Origin: Daejeonella lutea
GTDB taxonomy: Bacteria; Bacteroidota; Bacteroidia; Sphingobacteriales; Sphingobacteriaceae
Direction: 5' to 3'
Assembly: GCF_900168015.1 (NCBI RefSeq)
Contig: NZ_FUYR01000001.1
Location: 1,734,943-1,798,942, forward strand
DNA length: 64,000 bases
Translations under genes and position numbers: made by a program
Notes under the pieces: model-generated
Told to the model about the DNA's origin: nothing
Seen by the model: only the letters and a program-made list of their open reading frames with translations
Database searches by the model: none
Shown: in pieces, positions 61,654 to 64,000 of the stretch
Position numbering within the stretch: position 1 is the stretch's first letter
How the letters are laid out: each line of letters opens with the position of its first letter

Positions 61654-63849
61654 TTAATAACAGTCCATCAGGATCTGTCCCCTCGCCTGGAAGTAACTTA
61701 CGTCACGATTATTTACCTTCCCGCAGATATCTTCTAGTAATTCAATCACATTTTGCTGCATGGCCAGCGATCCGCAGATCATGATGGTACCCCCATCGTC
61801 CAGCAGGCTTGCCACAAAACTTTCATCTCTGGCCAGTATGTCTTTAACGTATTTCTTGTCGCCCTCGCGTGAATAGGCTACCTGCAATTGCTTTAATTTC
61901 AGACTTCTTAAACTTGCGTCGAGCAGATCCTTATATAAACGGAATGATTGCTCCCCTCTGAAGCCGCAATACAAATAGCACGAAGACTTCAATTTATTCT
62001 GGTCGATCATACCCAGAAAAGGCGCAATACCGGTGCCATTGGAAATCATCAGAACCGGTGCTCCATTGTTAGGGAAATGGAAATGCTTGTTCGCATCTAT
62101 CCGTGCCCTGATCTTATCTCCGGGCTTAAGACTGTTCAAATAACCGGATCCGAGCCCACCGGGATAGAGTTTCACGCTTAGCTGGATAGCGTCGCCGATT
62201 TTCCCAATCGAGTACAGGCGCTCGCGGTGGTCGTTGGCCGGATAAATAGCTAACAGATCCCCTGACGTATATTTCACCCGTCCCGAAGGCTTGAGCGTGA
62301 TCAGGAAAGCCCCTTCCGCATGGCTAAGCTCCGATCTTCCGGTCACGGTTAGGGTCTGAGGACGTTTCGGCTTCACCTGGAATACTGCCGGAGAAATATT
62401 TAATTGCACTCCAGCCTGCTGCGACCATTGGGAAGCCCATTGCATAAATTCGTCAGGCGACCGGTCATTGACCGTATGGATCTCCAGCAGTGGCAGGGCC
62501 CATTCCTGAGCCGCAAGCTTATTATTGACCTCAAAAGCAAACTTGCAGAAATCCGGGTAGGAATGCGATCCGAACCCCACAACAGAAAACTTAACCGGCT
62601 TAGGCTGGTGGATTTTTTCAAGGCGCGACAGGAATTTCGCAGCGTTAACCGGAGCATCACCCAGGCCATAGGTTGCAGTCAGCACGATGAGGTGCTCTGC
62701 TTTTGGGAAGGTATCATAACTATTAAGCTCAGCGATGTAGCACTTCTCCCCCGCATCTAAAAGCTGCTTATAAATCGTTCTGGCAAAAAAGAAGGTGTTG
62801 CCGTTTTCCGAGCCTACTAAAATAATAAAACGGCAATCACCCGCTTTATATTTATTCTTCACCTTATTAGCGATCCGCTTCAGCGTAATAGCAAAACCAG
62901 AATAGATAAAGAACAAAATATTAACGGTTGCCAGGGCAAGGATCAAAGCCCAGATCCAGTTCGTTCGCCCGGTATGAAGGTCAAGGCTGAGCTCAGTCAG
63001 CATGGCCGTTTGGGTATAAGGTATTTCACTCAGGATGTCGCCGTTTAGCTGGTTAACCACCAACTCCCTGTCCTTAAGCTTCAGGGTATAGTAGTCTTCA
63101 GGATCTTCTGAGAAAGGAAATTCGATGCTTTTAACATCGGCAAAAAGAGTCTTAGTAAAGACCGGAAATTCTGCTGGTACACGCTTATTATCAGTGCTGA
63201 TAGAGTCGAAGTCGATATTATGTGAGATCTGCTGGGTTTTTATTACCTCGAACCTGGCAAGCGACAGATATGTTCCCGAAAAAGCGATAATTATGATAAA
63301 TATCAAAGAAACACGCCCCAGTACCACATGGTAGTATTGTGCAAAGTTCTCCCTGACGATCTTTGAAAAAAAACGCTTTACCCCGCGCTGCCGCTGTATG
63401 ACCAGAATGGTGCCGGAAACGGCAATCAGAAGCAGGAGAAATGAAGTAAGCCCGATTATAAACCTTCCGGTTTCTTTTAAAAACAAAGACCTGTGAAATG
63501 CAGTAACCCATTGAAAAAAGCTGCTCTGCTCGGCCGGGATACCCAGGGACTTTCCTGTCCGGGGATCGATATATACGGTTACATTCTCCAGTTGCTCATT
63601 TGTACCGTTCAGGATCACAAACTGATTGGCATCAACCGTAATGTCGGTTACCTCAGGATAAGCTTTTTTTATCGCTGGTATCGCTTCTGCCAGTGTGATC
63701 TGGTTGAAATTATTAACCCGGTAGGGAAGAGTTTTTTGAGCTACCGGATCAAAGGCCAGGATGATGCCGGTGAAGGAAGCAAGAAGTATAAAAATAAAAG
63801 AAGATACAGCCAGGGCTAAATGACTGTATCTCCAGATTGAAATCGTCAT
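61654..63849 (-). CDS. PepSY-membrane/flavodoxin/FNR fusion reductase
   Basis: A 731-residue inner-membrane electron-transfer protein. N-terminal PepSY-TM part with helices near residues 9-30, 130-155, 172-197 and 300-325. This is followed by a flavodoxin-like domain (ILVGSENGNTFFFARTIYKQ, about 340-480) and a ferredoxin-NADP reductase-type domain (about 500-731: KYTSGDLLAIYPAND, YSIGKIGDA, SNGTGIAPFLGMID, TIMICGSLAMQ). This resembles reductases tied to TonB-dependent iron uptake, which reduce ferric chelates. Coupled to apbE; the gene upstream runs out of the window. Confidence 0.92.
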   Translation of the reverse strand: MTISIWRYSHLALAVSSFIFILLASFTGIILAFDPVAQKTLPYRVNNFNQITLAEAIPAIKKAYPEVTDITVDANQFVILNGTNEQLENVTVYIDPRTGKSLGIPAEQSSFFQWVTAFHRSLFLKETGRFIIGLTSFLLLLIAVSGTILVIQRQRGVKRFFSKIVRENFAQYYHVVLGRVSLIFIIIIAFSGTYLSLARFEVIKTQQISHNIDFDSISTDNKRVPAEFPVFTKTLFADVKSIEFPFSEDPEDYYTLKLKDRELVVNQLNGDILSEIPYTQTAMLTELSLDLHTGRTNWIWALILALATVNILFFIYSGFAITLKRIANKVKNKYKAGDCRFIILVGSENGNTFFFARTIYKQLLDAGEKCYIAELNSYDTFPKAEHLIVLTATYGLGDAPVNAAKFLSRLEKIHQPKPVKFSVVGFGSHSYPDFCKFAFEVNNKLAAQEWALPLLEIHTVNDRSPDEFMQWASQWSQQAGVQLNISPAVFQVKPKRPQTLTVTGRSELSHAEGAFLITLKPSGRVKYTSGDLLAIYPANDHRERLYSIGKIGDAIQLSVKLYPGGLGSGYLNSLKPGDKIRARIDANKHFHFPNNGAPVLMISNGTGIAPFLGMIDQNKLKSSCYLYCGFRGEQSFRLYKDLLDASLRSLKLKQLQVAYSREGDKKYVKDILARDESFVASLLDDGGTIMICGSLAMQQNVIELLEDICGKVNNRDVSYFQARGQILMDCY

Positions 63850-63858
63850 AAAGCCTGC

Positions 63859-64000
63859 TTAGTTAGGGCTCATGCGAACGTATCGAATATAGCCTTTGCC
63901 ATCAATTTTGCCGGAAACATTTGCTTTGGTAAGGGGTACTTCCAGGTCTTTAACGTGATATTCTTTGTCTTCCACAGCTACCTCAAACCGCAGCGTATAA
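63859..64000 (-). CDS. 3' end of an unidentified gene (partial)
   Basis: The last 46 codons of a frame that enters from beyond the window read YTLRFEVAVEDKEYHVKDLE..., ending GYIRYVRMSPN and TAA. The stop lies 9 bases before the flavoprotein start, so it is in the same operon. Beta-rich and soluble. In related operons this position is often a DUF2271 or other periplasmic accessory, but the fragment is too short to decide. Confidence 0.7.
   Translation of the reverse strand, partial: YTLRFEVAVEDKEYHVKDLEVPLTKANVSGKIDGKGYIRYVRMSPN

Overview
The window looks like chromosomal DNA from a Bacteroidota member, most likely Sphingobacteriaceae (Pedobacter/Mucilaginibacter type). This rests on two SusC/SusD pairs, a type IX secretion sorting tail on a subtilase, an STN-domain TonB receptor followed by a DUF4249 remnant, two GH92 enzymes, PepSY-flavodoxin reductase and ApbE genes, moderate GC and almost no Shine-Dalgarno sequences. 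No rRNA, CRISPR array, prophage or insertion sequence was recognised. One tRNA gene was found.

Layout. 1-6.5 kb: 3' end of rodA, an acidic hypothetical, thymidine kinase, a small membrane protein, a secreted T9SS subtilase and a single-domain response regulator. 6.5-12.8 kb: a tRNA-Val gene whose 5' end contains the stop codon of an MG2-like surface protein, a DUF4249 lipoprotein gene reduced to its two ends, an STN TonB receptor and a secreted hypothetical. 13-18.5 kb: DNA ligase D and a multi-PAS histidine kinase. 18.5-26.9 kb: a minus-strand cluster (DeoR regulator, AnmK, SusC, SusD, serine hydrolase carrying a GH3-type accessory domain) that reads as a locus for scavenging peptidoglycan fragments. 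27-35.3 kb: small housekeeping genes (NUDIX, fasciclin lipoprotein, SelA-like exported protein, Nei-type glycosylase, response regulator, Omp85-type barrel, PAP2, EamA).

35.3-48.2 kb: a mannoside polysaccharide-utilisation locus. SusC, SusD, a ROK kinase, a GH92, a LacI regulator and an acyltransferase are on the minus strand, and a second GH92 is divergent. A perfect 14-bp palindrome lies in the control region. 48-54 kb: a TonB-domain protein, an exported TIM-barrel isomerase-like protein and a DNA-damage cluster. That cluster holds a YedK/HMCES protein and a tightly overlapping cassette of small ORF, UmuD-like protein, UmuC and a frameshifted small gene. The UmuD-like protein has lost both catalytic residues at the expected 37-residue spacing, and an ACTAA-N5-TTAGT palindrome precedes both transcription units. 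54.5-57.3 kb: a histidine kinase, an SRPBCC protein and a membrane protein embedded in short-tandem-repeat tracts that supply their stop codons. 57.3-64 kb: a repeat-rich secreted protein, a GH29 fucosidase, ApbE and a PepSY-flavodoxin-FNR reductase, with one gene running off the end.

The points most worth following up are the UmuD-like cassette with its shared palindrome, the stop-codon-supplying repeats, the internally deleted DUF4249 gene, the AnmK-SusCD locus, and the C33 tRNA-Val overlapping a coding sequence.
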